DNA of 64,000 bases, taken from assembly GCF_008364685.1 (NCBI RefSeq), contig NZ_VTTL01000004.1, forward strand, positions 357,559 to 421,558. Direction: 5' to 3'. Made by a program: the position numbers and the translations under genes. Below, piece after piece: positions 53,877 through 64,000 of the stretch (its first letter is position 1; each line of letters opens with the position of its first letter). The notes beneath the pieces are model-generated. The model saw only the letters and a program-made list of their open reading frames with translations, did not search any database and was not told where the DNA came from. This DNA is from Xanthobacter oligotrophicus (GTDB lineage: Bacteria; Pseudomonadota; Alphaproteobacteria; Rhizobiales; Xanthobacteraceae).

Positions 53877-55265
53877 ATGAGCACCCGCATCGAGACCGAC
53901 ACGTTCGGTCCCATCGAAGTTGAATCCGATCGTTATTGGGGTGCGCAGGCGCAGCGCTCGCTGGGGAACTTCAAGATCGGCTGGGAAAAGCAGCCGCTCC
54001 CGGTGGTGCGCGCCCTTGGCATCGTCAAGCGTGCCGCAGCGGAAGTAAACCGCGACCTCGGCCGGCTCGATCCCAAGATCGCCGACGCCATCGTCGCCGC
54101 CGCCCAGGAAGTCATCGAGGGCAAGCTCGACGCCCATTTCCCGCTCGCCGTCTGGCAGACCGGCTCGGGCACCCAGTCCAACATGAACGCCAACGAGGTG
54201 ATCTCGAACCGGGCCATCCAGATGCTCGGCGGGGAGATGGGCTCCAAGAAGCCGGTGCATCCCAACGATCACGTCAACATGAGCCAGTCGTCCAACGACA
54301 CCTACCCCACCGCCATGCACATCGCCTGCGCGGAGGAGATCGTCCACCGGCTGCTGCCGGCCCTGCAGAAGCTGCGCAACGCCCTGAACGACAAGGCGCA
54401 GCAGTGGGCGGGCATCATCAAGATCGGCCGCACCCACACCCAGGACGCCACCCCCCTGACGCTGGGCCAGGAATTCTCCGGCTACACCCAGCAGGTGGAG
54501 AACGGCATCCGGCGCGTGGAGATGACCCTGCCGGCACTCATGGAGCTGGCCCAGGGCGGCACTGCGGTGGGCACCGGCCTCAACGCGCCGGTGGGCTTTG
54601 CCGAAGCGGTGGCGGACAAGATCGCCGCCATCACCGGCCTGTCCTTCACCTCGGCACCCAACAAGTTCGAGGCGCTGGCGGCACATGACGCCATGGTGTT
54701 CTCGCACAGCGCCATCAACACGGTGGCGGCCTCCCTGTTCAAGATCGCCAACGACATCCGCCTGCTCGGCTCGGGCCCGCGCTCGGGCCTCGGCGAGCTG
54801 TCGCTGCCGGAGAACGAGCCTGGCTCGTCCATCATGCCGGGCAAGGTGAACCCCACCCAGTGCGAGGCGCTGACCCAGGTCTGCGTGCAGATCTTCGGCA
54901 ACAACGCCGCTCTCACCTTCGCCGGCAGCCAGGGCCACTTCGAGCTGAACGTCTACAACCCGGTGATGGCCTACAACTTCCTCCAGTCGGTGCGGCTGAT
55001 GGCGGACGCGGCGGTGAGCTTCACCGACAATTGCGTCGTCGGCATCGAGGCGCGAGAGGACAACATCAAGGCGGCGCTGGAGCGCTCGCTCATGCTCGTC
55101 ACCGCGCTGGCCCCGAAGATCGGCTACGATAACGCCGCCAAGATCGCCAAGACCGCCCACAAGAACGGCACCACCCTGCGCGAGGAGGCCGTCGGCGGCG
55201 GCTATGTGACCAACGAGGAGTTCGACGCTGTCGTGCGCCCCGAGAACATGATCTCGCCCGGCTGA
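53877..55265 (+). CDS. fumC: Fumarate hydratase class II
   Basis: 462 residues, normal FumC length. Motifs: [13 protein letters not shown] (near 98-110), the [11 protein letters not shown] (near 138-148), [10 protein letters not shown] with the catalytic His, and the [11 protein letters not shown] signature (near 317-327). Oxygen-stable hydratase of the citric acid cycle, acting on fumarate and L-malate. Malate dehydrogenase lies 4 kb away, not in an operon. The AT-rich stretch 53705-53830 is the probable promoter region. Confidence 0.96.
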   Translation: MSTRIETDTFGPIEVESDRYWGAQAQRSLGNFKIGWEKQPLPVVRALGIVKRAAAEVNRDLGRLDPKIADAIVAAAQEVIEGKLDAHFPLAVWQTGSGTQSNMNANEVISNRAIQMLGGEMGSKKPVHPNDHVNMSQSSNDTYPTAMHIACAEEIVHRLLPALQKLRNALNDKAQQWAGIIKIGRTHTQDATPLTLGQEFSGYTQQVENGIRRVEMTLPALMELAQGGTAVGTGLNAPVGFAEAVADKIAAITGLSFTSAPNKFEALAAHDAMVFSHSAINTVAASLFKIANDIRLLGSGPRSGLGELSLPENEPGSSIMPGKVNPTQCEALTQVCVQIFGNNAALTFAGSQGHFELNVYNPVMAYNFLQSVRLMADAAVSFTDNCVVGIEAREDNIKAALERSLMLVTALAPKIGYDNAAKIAKTAHKNGTTLREEAVGGGYVTNEEFDAVVRPENMISPG

Positions 55266-55289
55266 TATCGGTCTGGCATCAGGCATCGG

Positions 55290-55329
55290 CGCGGCGGCAT
55301 CCCGGGCGGGGTGCCGCCGCGTGCGTTTT
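55290..55329 (+). terminator. fumC terminator
   Basis: A perfect 10-bp stem CGCGGCGGCA (55290-55299) with TGCCGCCGCG (55312-55321), 12-nt loop, followed by TGCGTTTTC, 24 bp after the fumC stop. Confidence 0.75.
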
Positions 55330-55388
55330 CGGCCAAGCTGGCCCCGCGCCGGATCCGTTTTTGCTGAAGACGCTCAAGGGAGAAGACC

Positions 55389-56018
55389 ATGACCGACCAG
55401 AGGCCCCCTGATTCGATGCAGAACGGCCTGCGCGAGGTGGCCATCGATGGGCTTCGCCCCACCCAGCTCACCCTCGGGCTTTCCGAGGTGCGGCGCCGGG
55501 CGAAGACCATGGCCTCGCTCTCCCGGCGCGAGCTGCGGACGCTGCTGGAGGAGAAGGCGGTGCCCTGCGTGCTCGGGCCCAGGAAGCGCCTCTACATGAT
55601 CGACCACCACCACCTGTGCCGGGCGCTGCTGGAGATCGGCCACGATACGGTGATGGTGGGCGCGCCCCGGGCCGACTGGTCCGACCTGGACGTGCCGACC
55701 TTCTGGCACCAGATGGAGACGCAGGGCTTCTGCTGGCCCATCGACGTGGACGGCAACCGGCGGCCCTGCATCAAGATCCCCGAGCACATCAGCGAACTGA
55801 CCGACAACCCGTGGCGCACGCTGGCCCGCGGCGTGCGGGGGCGGGCCTATTCCAACGAGGACACGCCGTTCCAGGAGTTCATGTGGGGCAACTACTACCG
55901 CTCCTTCATGACCACGCGGCTGCTCCAGAGCGACAGTGTGCTGGCGGAGAAGCTGGCGGTGAAGCTCTCCCGCCTCGACGAGGCCCAGGACCTGCCGGGC
56001 TATCTCGGACCCAAGTGA
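55389..56018 (+). CDS. ParB/Srx-fold nuclease-like protein (ParBc_2 family)
   Basis: 209 residues, start ATG 55389. The sequence LRPTQLTLGLSEVRRRAKTMASL and, centrally, the RKRLYMIDHHHLCRALLEIG motif (57-76) with its HHH cluster are characteristic of the ParB-like (ParBc_2, PF08857-type) proteins. The rest (about 85-209) is conserved with WPIDVDGNRRPCIKIPEHI. They are not chromosome-partition ParB and have no parA neighbour; function unknown. Confidence 0.75.
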   Translation: MTDQRPPDSMQNGLREVAIDGLRPTQLTLGLSEVRRRAKTMASLSRRELRTLLEEKAVPCVLGPRKRLYMIDHHHLCRALLEIGHDTVMVGAPRADWSDLDVPTFWHQMETQGFCWPIDVDGNRRPCIKIPEHISELTDNPWRTLARGVRGRAYSNEDTPFQEFMWGNYYRSFMTTRLLQSDSVLAEKLAVKLSRLDEAQDLPGYLGPK

Positions 56019-56072
56019 AGGTGCCTCTCCGAAGGTGCCTCTCCGAGGGTGCCTCCCTGAGGGATCCTCCCA
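56017..56072 (+). repeat. Four degenerate 14-bp tandem repeats after the ParB-like gene
   Basis: Units begin at 56017, 56031, 56045 and 56059. The first two are identical (GAAGGTGCCTCTCC), the third differs at three positions and the fourth more. The stretch ends with TCCCTG...CAGGGA that can form a small hairpin. No coding role. Confidence 0.7.
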
Positions 56073-56130
56073 GGGACCTTTCCCGAGCCTTGCCGTGTTA
56101 TAAGCGCGCCGAGACAGGGAAGGGGCCGCC

Positions 56131-56757
56131 ATGATCATCGCGCTCAAGTCCACCGCACTCCAGCATTTCGCCCGGTTGCGGGCGCCGCTCTTCGCCGTGC
56201 TCGCCGGGCTGATGCTGGCCGGCTGCGGGATCAACGTGATTCCCACCGAGGAGGAGCGCGCCAAGGCCGCCTGGAGCGAGGTGATGAACCAGTACCAGCG
56301 CCGTTCCGACCTCATTCCCAACCTGGTGGAAACAGTGAAGGGCTATGCCGCCCAGGAGAAGGACGTGCTGACCTCGGTCATCGAGGCGCGGGCCAAGGCC
56401 ACCTCGATCCGGGTGGATGCCTCCACCGTCACCGACCCGGCCCAGTTCAAGCAGTTCCAGGATGCGCAGGCGGGCCTCTCCAGCGCACTCGGCCGGCTGA
56501 TCGCGGTGTCGGAAGCCTATCCGGACCTGAAGTCGAACCAGAACTTCCTGGCCCTGCAATCGCAGATCGAGGGCACCGAGAACCGCATCGCCGTGGCGCG
56601 GCGCGATTATATCGAGGCGGTGCGGGTCTATAACACCGAGCTGAAGACCTTCCCCGGCCTGCTGTGGGCGTCCACCTTCTATCGCGGCTACCGGCCCATG
56701 GAGACCTTCACCATCTCCGAGCAGCAGATGCAGGTGCCCAAGGTGAAGTTCAACTGA
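56131..56757 (+). CDS. lemA: LemA family lipoprotein
   Basis: 208 residues. A hydrophobic signal (about 15-31) ends in a lipobox, LAGC, with Cys32 as lipid site. The LemA core is a helical bundle: W-x-x-V-x-N-Q-Y-Q-R-R-x-D-L-I-P-N-L (51-68) is the family signature. Often part of a LemA/TPM membrane stress operon, as here: two TPM-domain genes follow at 17 and 100 bp. Confidence 0.9.
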   Translation: MIIALKSTALQHFARLRAPLFAVLAGLMLAGCGINVIPTEEERAKAAWSEVMNQYQRRSDLIPNLVETVKGYAAQEKDVLTSVIEARAKATSIRVDASTVTDPAQFKQFQDAQAGLSSALGRLIAVSEAYPDLKSNQNFLALQSQIEGTENRIAVARRDYIEAVRVYNTELKTFPGLLWASTFYRGYRPMETFTISEQQMQVPKVKFN

Positions 56758-56774
56758 ACCTGAGGGAGGCGGCC

Positions 56775-57596
56775 ATGCTCCGCCTGTCCAAATCCGTCCA
56801 GGTGCTGGTGCCGGTCCTTTTCGCGCTTGTGCTCCTTGCCGGGGCGCCGGCGCGGGCGGAGCTGACGTTTCCCCCGCTCACCGGCCGGGTGGTGGATGCC
56901 GCCCACGTGCTCGACGCGGGGACCCTCGCGACCCTCGACGCCAAGCTCGCGGCGCAGGAGGCCAAGGCCACCGACCAGGTGGTGGTGGCCACCGTGCCCT
57001 CGCTCCAGGGCACCTCGGTGGAGGATTACGCCAACCGCCTGTTCCGCTTCTGGCAGATCGGGCAGGCGAAGAAGAACAACGGCGTGCTCCTGCTCGTCGC
57101 TCCAACCGATCGCAAGGTGCGCATCGAAGTCGGCTACGGCCTTGAGGGCATCCTGACCGACGCGGTGTCCTCCACCATCATCCGCAACGCCATCGTGCCC
57201 GCCTTCAAGGCCGGCGACATGGCCGGCGGCATCGTGAAGGGCACCGACGCCATCCTCGAAATCCTCAATCTCGATCCCGACGAGGCCCGTGCCCGCGCCA
57301 AGCGGCTGGAGCAGAGCGGCTGGACCGAGGAGGAGGTGGACAATCTCATCTTCCTCATCGCCATGATTGCCTTCTGGGGCTTCATCATCTGGCGGGTGAC
57401 GCGGGGCAGGGGCGGGCCGGGCGGCGGCGCGACGGCCAGCAGGCGGAGCGGCAGGTCGGCGGGAGGCGCGTGGGCCGGCGGCTCCGCGTCCACCTGGGAC
57501 TGGGGTTCCGGGTCCGGCGGGGGATCGGGTGGCGGCGGGGGCTGGTCGGGTGGCGGCGGCTCATCCGGCGGCGGCGGTGCCTCCGGCGACTGGTGA
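56775..57596 (+). CDS. TPM-domain exported membrane protein (YgcG-like)
   Basis: 273 residues. Signal peptide 1-28. The TPM domain (about 30-160) shows TGRVVDAAHVLDA, DQVVVATVPSLQG, NRLFRFWQIGQAKKNNGVLLLV and GYGLEGILTD. One transmembrane helix near 193-212, then a Gly/Ser/Trp-rich tail (about 215-273), disordered. TPM proteins with a glycine tail frequently accompany LemA and are thought to work on envelope or photosystem quality control. Confidence 0.88.
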   Translation: MLRLSKSVQVLVPVLFALVLLAGAPARAELTFPPLTGRVVDAAHVLDAGTLATLDAKLAAQEAKATDQVVVATVPSLQGTSVEDYANRLFRFWQIGQAKKNNGVLLLVAPTDRKVRIEVGYGLEGILTDAVSSTIIRNAIVPAFKAGDMAGGIVKGTDAILEILNLDPDEARARAKRLEQSGWTEEEVDNLIFLIAMIAFWGFIIWRVTRGRGGPGGGATASRRSGRSAGGAWAGGSASTWDWGSGSGGGSGGGGGWSGGGGSSGGGGASGDW

Positions 57597-57696
57597 GGCG
57601 ATTCGTCGAGTGTGGTAAAAAGGTGAGGCATGCCGGCAATGGGCGGGCTGCCCATTCAGCATGAGCGGCAGGGCCGCCGAGGGAAGGGAACACGCC

Positions 57697-58356
57697 ATGA
57701 GCGCCGCCGAACGGGATCTGCCGTCCTCCGACGCCAGCGTCGCCGGCCTGTCGGACGCGGCGCTGGCGCGCATCGCCGATGCCATTGCGGCCGCCGAAAC
57801 GAAAACTTCGGCCGAGATTCGCGTGGTGGTGGCCCGCGCGCCGCTGGTGCAGCACCCCTTCTTCTCGGTGCTGTGGGCCTCCCTCGCGGCGCTGGTCGTG
57901 CCCTGGTTCGTCGCCCTGCTTTGGCCCCTGCCGGCGCTGGAGCTGCTCGCCGTGCAGGCGGTGCTGTTCGTGGCGCTGGCCTCGCTCCTCATGCTGCCGG
58001 GCGTGGTCCACCGGGTGATCCCCCGCCTTGCCCTGAAGGCGGCCGCCCGCAGCGCCGCCATCGAGACCTTCCTCGCCTATGGCATTCCCCAGACGGTGGG
58101 GCGCACCGGCATCCTCATCTATGCCGCCGCCCGCGAGCGGCTGGTGGAGGTGGTGGCGGACGAGGGCGTCCACACGCCCCTCGGCCACGGCGCCTGGCAG
58201 GACATCTGCGATGCCGTGGCCTCCCGCGCCCGGAAGGGAAGCCTGGCGGATGGACTGGTCTGCGGCGTGGAGAAGGCGGGCGAACTTCTCTCCGGCCCCC
58301 TGCCGTGCCGCCCCGAGGACCGCAACGAACTCGCCAACCACGTGATCGTGCTGTGA
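57697..58356 (+). CDS. TPM-domain membrane protein
   Basis: 219 residues from the ATG at 57697 (GGAAGGGAA upstream). The short N-terminal part (DAALARIADAIAAAETKTSAEIRVVVARAP, about 20-50) opens the TPM domain, two membrane helices follow (about 55-100), and the second part (about 120-219) has the conserved GRTGILIYAAARERLVEVVADEGV. A paralogue of the preceding TPM protein, membrane-embedded in its middle. LemA-TPM-TPM form one operon. Confidence 0.83.
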   Translation: MSAAERDLPSSDASVAGLSDAALARIADAIAAAETKTSAEIRVVVARAPLVQHPFFSVLWASLAALVVPWFVALLWPLPALELLAVQAVLFVALASLLMLPGVVHRVIPRLALKAAARSAAIETFLAYGIPQTVGRTGILIYAAARERLVEVVADEGVHTPLGHGAWQDICDAVASRARKGSLADGLVCGVEKAGELLSGPLPCRPEDRNELANHVIVL

Positions 58357-58634
58357 GGGCGGGGGAACGGCCTTTCGCGATGGCCTGAAGAGGCCGACGG
58401 CATCAATAGCGGTCTGGGTTGCCGTGCGCGCCGGGACAAGTGCCGCCGCGCAGCGCGGTTTCAAGTTGTGTCGTCGATAACTACAATCTAAGATTGCTTT
58501 CAGCTTCCCTACATGCTTGGGGACACGGTCGCGCTTGTTTCCGGGCGGGGCGCGGCAGTGCTGTGGATGCGCTCATGTCATCTGCAGGGCAGGGGGCTTT
58601 ACGATCCCGCTTTTCCGCTCGGACGGGGGGAAGC

Positions 58635-59015
58635 ATGCCAACAGCAACCGTCTGGTCGAGTGGCAGGTCCGGCGAAAAAATTCGGATCTATCTGGAAAAA
58701 AAGACCCAGACGACCGCCTTTATCCAAATGGCGACATGGGGCGTGGGCCAAAATCCGAGCCTTGATCGTCCCAAGAGTCTCATCGCTTATGACCTCTACA
58801 ATATCCGGGCCGTCTCAGACTCGGAGATTTCCTGCACGGCTGACGGTCCAGGCCCGTTCGACCCGCCCGTCGATTGCCGGCTCGTGGCCACGGCGGGCGG
58901 CGGCGTGATCGCGATCACCGTGCCCCGCATCATCGACGCGCAATATGCCGTCGGTGAGGACGACTTCGAGGAACTGGTGGTTTTCCTGAAGCAATCGAAG
59001 TTTCCGAAGTCCTGA
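58635..59015 (+). CDS. Small protein of unknown family
   Basis: 126 residues from the ATG at 58635 with a G-rich site (GGGGGGAAG) upstream. Not recognised. The sequence is polar with several short beta-like strands (KIRIYLEKKTQTTAFIQMATW), a P-G-P-F-D-P-P loop, a VIAITVPRII strand, and an acidic end EDDFEELVVFLKQSK. Two Cys (CTADG, DCRLV) are 21 residues apart. The local base composition is less GC-rich than in neighbours. It lies alone between the TPM genes and mdh, with 279 bp upstream and 274 bp downstream containing nothing recognised. Confidence 0.5.
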   Translation: MPTATVWSSGRSGEKIRIYLEKKTQTTAFIQMATWGVGQNPSLDRPKSLIAYDLYNIRAVSDSEISCTADGPGPFDPPVDCRLVATAGGGVIAITVPRIIDAQYAVGEDDFEELVVFLKQSKFPKS

Positions 59016-59289
59016 ACTGGGCCATTTGGCGCAATGGGCGCTCGCCGCACGCGCCAAACCTGAATACGCGCTGCCCAACGCCGATGTCCTGTGCCCGAAC
59101 TCTTGGGCGCGGGACATCCCTCGTTGCCATCGCTCGGGCGGACGCGTGGCGTGCCCGCCCCACCTAAGACCAAGGTCCCACGGCAAGCCCCGAATCGGCT
59201 CCGCCTCGCGCCTTTCCTTCCGCCGCGCTGCGGCATAGATTGCGCGCCCGAGCCTTCGGGGCTCGACCTAAGGCAAAGGGCTTCTTCTC

Positions 59290-60273
59290 ATGACCAAACC
59301 CGCCGTTCGCGTCGCTGTCACGGGCGCCGCCGGTCAGATTTGCTATTCGCTGCTTTTCCGCATCGCCAACGGCGACATGTACGGCAAGGACCAGCCGGTC
59401 ATCCTCCAGCTTCTGGACCTGCCGCAGGCGCAGGCCGCCGTTGGCGGCGTCGTGATGGAGCTTGAGGACTGCGCGTTCCCGAACCTGGCCGGCGTGGTCA
59501 TCACCGACGATCCGAAGGTGGCGTTCAAGGACATCGACGCCGCGGTGCTCGTCGGCGCCCGTCCGCGCTCGAAGGGCATGGAGCGCGCCGACCTGCTGTC
59601 CGCCAACGCCGAGATCTTCAAGGTCCAGGGCAAGGCGCTGAACGAGGTGGCCAAGCGCGACGTGAAGGTGCTGGTGGTGGGCAATCCGGCCAACACCAAC
59701 GCCTACATCACCGCCAAGAGCGCCCCGGACCTGCCGGCGAAGAACATCACCGCCATGCTCCGCCTGGACCACAACCGCGCCCTGTCGCAGTTCGCGGCCA
59801 AGGCCGGCATCGCCACGGCGGACATCGAGAAGGTGGCGGTGTGGGGCAACCACTCCCCGACCATGTACGCCGACTACCGCTTCGCCACCGCGAACGGCAA
59901 GCCGCTGCCGGAGCTCATCAACGACGAGACCTGGTACCGCGAGACCCTGCTGCCCAAGGTTGGCAAGCGCGGCGCCGCCATCATCGAGGCCCGTGGCCTG
60001 TCGTCGGCCGCCTCGGCCGCCAACGCCGCCGTGGACCACATGCATGACTGGATCCACGGCACCGATGGCAAGTGGGTCTCCATGGGCGTCGCCTCCGACG
60101 GCTCCTATGGCGTGCCCGAGGGCATCGTGTTCGGTGTCCCGGCGGTGTGTAGCGGGGGCGCGTACGAGGTGGTCAAGGGCCTGCCCCTGGACGACTTCTC
60201 CAAGACCATGTTCGACAAGACCCTGAACGAGCTGCTCGAAGAGCGCGACGGCGTCGCCGCCCTCCTGGGCTGA
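59290..60273 (+). CDS. mdh: Malate dehydrogenase (group 2, cytosolic/chloroplast-like type)
   Basis: 327 residues. NAD-binding [21 protein letters not shown] (9-29) and the [15 protein letters not shown] loop with the substrate Arg residues (near 95-110), [11 protein letters not shown] and WGNHSP with catalytic His (near 187-190). The inserted MELEDCAFP and the C-terminal [15 protein letters not shown] place it with the cytosolic-type (Mdh2) enzymes rather than with the LDH-like enzyme found beside sucCD in most alphaproteobacteria. It interconverts malate and oxaloacetate. Monocistronic; terminator-like hairpin follows. Confidence 0.92.
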   Translation: MTKPAVRVAVTGAAGQICYSLLFRIANGDMYGKDQPVILQLLDLPQAQAAVGGVVMELEDCAFPNLAGVVITDDPKVAFKDIDAAVLVGARPRSKGMERADLLSANAEIFKVQGKALNEVAKRDVKVLVVGNPANTNAYITAKSAPDLPAKNITAMLRLDHNRALSQFAAKAGIATADIEKVAVWGNHSPTMYADYRFATANGKPLPELINDETWYRETLLPKVGKRGAAIIEARGLSSAASAANAAVDHMHDWIHGTDGKWVSMGVASDGSYGVPEGIVFGVPAVCSGGAYEVVKGLPLDDFSKTMFDKTLNELLEERDGVAALLG

Positions 60274-60299
60274 TCCGGTCGTTTCGACTCATCGCGAAT

Positions 60300-60344
60300 C
60301 TGTGTCCCTGCCCCGTCGCATCGCGTGATGGGGCAGGGACACAG
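60300..60344 (+). terminator. Strong hairpin after mdh
   Basis: A perfect 15-bp stem CTGTGTCCCTGCCCC (60300-60314) with its complement at 60330-60344, 15-nt loop, starts 26 bp after the stop. There is no T-run. Confidence 0.55.
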
Positions 60345-60894
60345 CCGAAGACACCACCCAATACGGTGCCATTTGTTTGGGCGGTGGCCGATTCTGCCGC
60401 CTTCGCAGGCGTAATTCGGCCAGGTTTGCCGTCGCCAGCCCCTTTGGATGGCCAGATGGTGGTCCGAAGCCTTCTGAATCGGGCGTTTCTCTCCGCCCAT
60501 TTCTCAACGAAGGCTTGACGCACAGCGACTCTGCGGCTAGAAGCAGCCCACTTCGCGGCAGGCGGTCGGCGTCTGAGTGATCGGTTTCTCACCTCCCAAG
60601 GCTTCCCAGCCGGGAGCGAGACGATCCCAAGAGCCGAAACGCTGCCAGGAACAGCACTGCGATAACTTCAGGTGCATGATCGCGGCGTCGTCCCTCACGG
60701 GAATTGCGCGCTGTGATCCTCTGTCGCGAGAAAGGCGTGTCCGCACCCGTTTGGGCCGTGGACGGCGCCTTTCGTGTTCGTTGGTGCGAGCGGAATTTGA
60801 GGCCCCTAGGGGTCAATCGTGGCGGCCCCTGAAAAAGGTCGTCGAATGAAGAATGCGGCCCCAGGCCGCAGATCAGGACGAGGCGAAGGCGTAC
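60345..60894 (+). other. Leader and control region of the str operon
   Basis: The 550 bp between the mdh hairpin and rpsL contain no gene I can support. A hairpin TGGCCGA/TCGGCCA (60385-60391 with 60416-60422), with inner CGCC/GGCG, lies upstream of a good promoter candidate. After the promoter about 350 bp of leader precede rpsL, unusually long; no known ribosomal-protein operator was recognised. Confidence 0.5.
60515..60543 (+). promoter_or_regulatory. Candidate str operon promoter
   Basis: CTTGACG, with TTGACG at 60515-60520, a 17-bp spacer and TAGAAG at 60538-60543 (CTAGAAG overall). This matches the rhizobial sigma70 form CTTGAC-N17-CTATAT well at the -35 and moderately at the -10. Predicted by eye. 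Confidence 0.5.
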
Positions 60895-61266
60895 ATGCCG
60901 ACGATCAACCAGCTGATCCGTAAGCCGCGCGAAGCGCAGAAGGCGCGCGACAAGGCGCCGGCGCTTCAGGCGAGCCCCCAGAAGCGCGGCGTTTGCACCC
61001 GCGTCTACACGACGACCCCGAAGAAGCCGAACTCGGCTCTGCGTAAGGTCGCCAAGGTGCGGCTCACCAACAGCTACGAAGTGATCGGCTACATCCCCGG
61101 TGAAGGCCACAACCTTCAGGAGCACTCCGTGGTGATGATCCGCGGCGGCCGCGTGAAGGATCTTCCGGGTGTGCGTTACCACATCCTGCGCGGCGTGCTG
61201 GACACCCAGGGCGTCAAGAACCGCAAGCAGCGCCGTTCGAAGTACGGCGCGAAGCGGCCCAAGTGA
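60895..61266 (+). CDS. rpsL: 30S ribosomal protein S12
   Basis: 123 residues from the ATG at 60895; the longer frame has an unrelated 14-residue tail. [18 protein letters not shown] (40-57) and [11 protein letters not shown] (86-96) are invariant decoding-centre segments; Lys43 and Lys88, sites of streptomycin-resistance mutations, are wild type, and Asp89 is the beta-methylthiolation site. First gene of the str operon. Confidence 0.97.
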   Translation: MPTINQLIRKPREAQKARDKAPALQASPQKRGVCTRVYTTTPKKPNSALRKVAKVRLTNSYEVIGYIPGEGHNLQEHSVVMIRGGRVKDLPGVRYHILRGVLDTQGVKNRKQRRSKYGAKRPK

Positions 61267-61288
61267 TCCGGCTAGGTTGAGGAACTGA

Positions 61289-61762
<474 letters not shown>

Positions 61763-61780
61763 TCGGAGAGGACGACTTCC

Positions 61781-63856
<2,076 letters not shown>

Positions 63857-63923
63857 CGGCGTCGGTCTGAGCCTCACGAGTTTCACCCTTCAGGTTCGCC
63901 AGAGAGACCCAACGGAGAGTCCA

Positions 63924-64000
63924 ATGGCCAAAGAGAAGTTCAACCGCTCGAAGCCGCACTGCAACATCGGCACGATCGGTCACGTGGATCATGGCAAGAC
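63924..64000 (+). CDS. tuf: Elongation factor Tu, N-terminus (cut by window edge)
   Basis: Only the first 25 codons are present, beginning [19 protein letters not shown] and reaching the P-loop GHVDHGK. The start lies 67 bp after fusA and follows ACGGAGAG. It is the standard fourth gene of the str operon. It delivers aminoacyl-tRNA to the ribosome. Confidence 0.95.
   Translation, partial: MAKEKFNRSKPHCNIGTIGHVDHGK

Noticed and set aside
55389..56018. ParB-like gene as part of a chromosome partition system
   Set aside because: The protein is of the ParBc_2 branch, has no adjacent parA and no parS-like site in view.
60577..60849. Short open frame in the str leader
   Set aside because: No ribosome site, no recognisable motif, and it lies in an untranslated leader.
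60895..61266. Streptomycin-resistance type rpsL
   Set aside because: Lys43 and Lys88 are wild type, so the common resistance changes are absent.

Overview
This 64 kb window is high-GC chromosomal DNA from an alphaproteobacterium. The gene content fits the Hyphomicrobiales, most like a Xanthobacteraceae-type genome, though that placement is an inference from gene families and order: a PleC-like kinase, hflKC with DUF2065 and degP, ccmIEFH, divergent xerD and aroK-aroB, the folE/hisI/NifU-like/yidD group, and CtrA-era cell-cycle type regulators. It is mostly housekeeping and core-accessory DNA. I see no rRNA, tRNA, CRISPR array, insertion sequence or prophage.

Layout. (1) 1-8.6 kb: a probable uptake and catabolic cluster. 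A shikimate-dehydrogenase-like gene (partial) and a branched-chain-type ABC importer (livF, a fused livM-livG, livH, livK) read leftward. A quinone oxidoreductase, two SDR dehydrogenases and a FadR-type repressor read rightward from a shared control region that carries a candidate operator. (2) 8.6-17.3 kb: a serine hydrolase, a PleC-like histidine kinase, a formaldehyde-activating-enzyme paralogue lacking the usual histidine, an MFS transporter, and an ECF sigma/ChrR pair of the singlet-oxygen type. (3) 17.3-24.6 kb: DUF2244, endonuclease III with a long basic/Ala-Pro tail, an AroK-AroB fusion divergent from a small membrane protein and XerD, a nitroreductase, and a secreted protein plus cytochrome c. 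(4) 24.6-36 kb: thrS, an L,D-transpeptidase, an amino-acid binding protein, a Tat-exported MBL hydrolase, cutA, nadK, an AlgI/AlgJ-like O-acetylation pair, a flavin reductase and a patatin. (5) 36-48.8 kb: hisI, folE, a NifU-like scaffold, a MESH1-like HD protein, yidD, a class A PBP, yidB, the cytochrome c maturation operon ccmIEFH, and miaA/serB. (6) 48.8-60.3 kb: hflK-hflC-DUF2065 with degP, an RHH/DUF4169 pair, fumC, a ParB-fold protein, LemA with two TPM-domain proteins, an unrecognised protein and malate dehydrogenase. (7) 60.3-64 kb: the str operon rpsL-rpsG-fusA-tuf, the last gene cut by the window end.

The less ordinary points are: the uncharacterised importer/dehydrogenase cluster at the left end; the Fae paralogue with Met in place of the catalytic-type His; the LivM-LivG and AroK-AroB fusions; the miaA/serB divergent starts that share the same CATG; a 49-bp palindromic repeat present twice; a 13-bp tandem repeat that places stop codons in all three frames after folE; and a transcription terminator built across the stop codon of the L,D-transpeptidase gene. 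I did not find a clearly new defence or mobile system.
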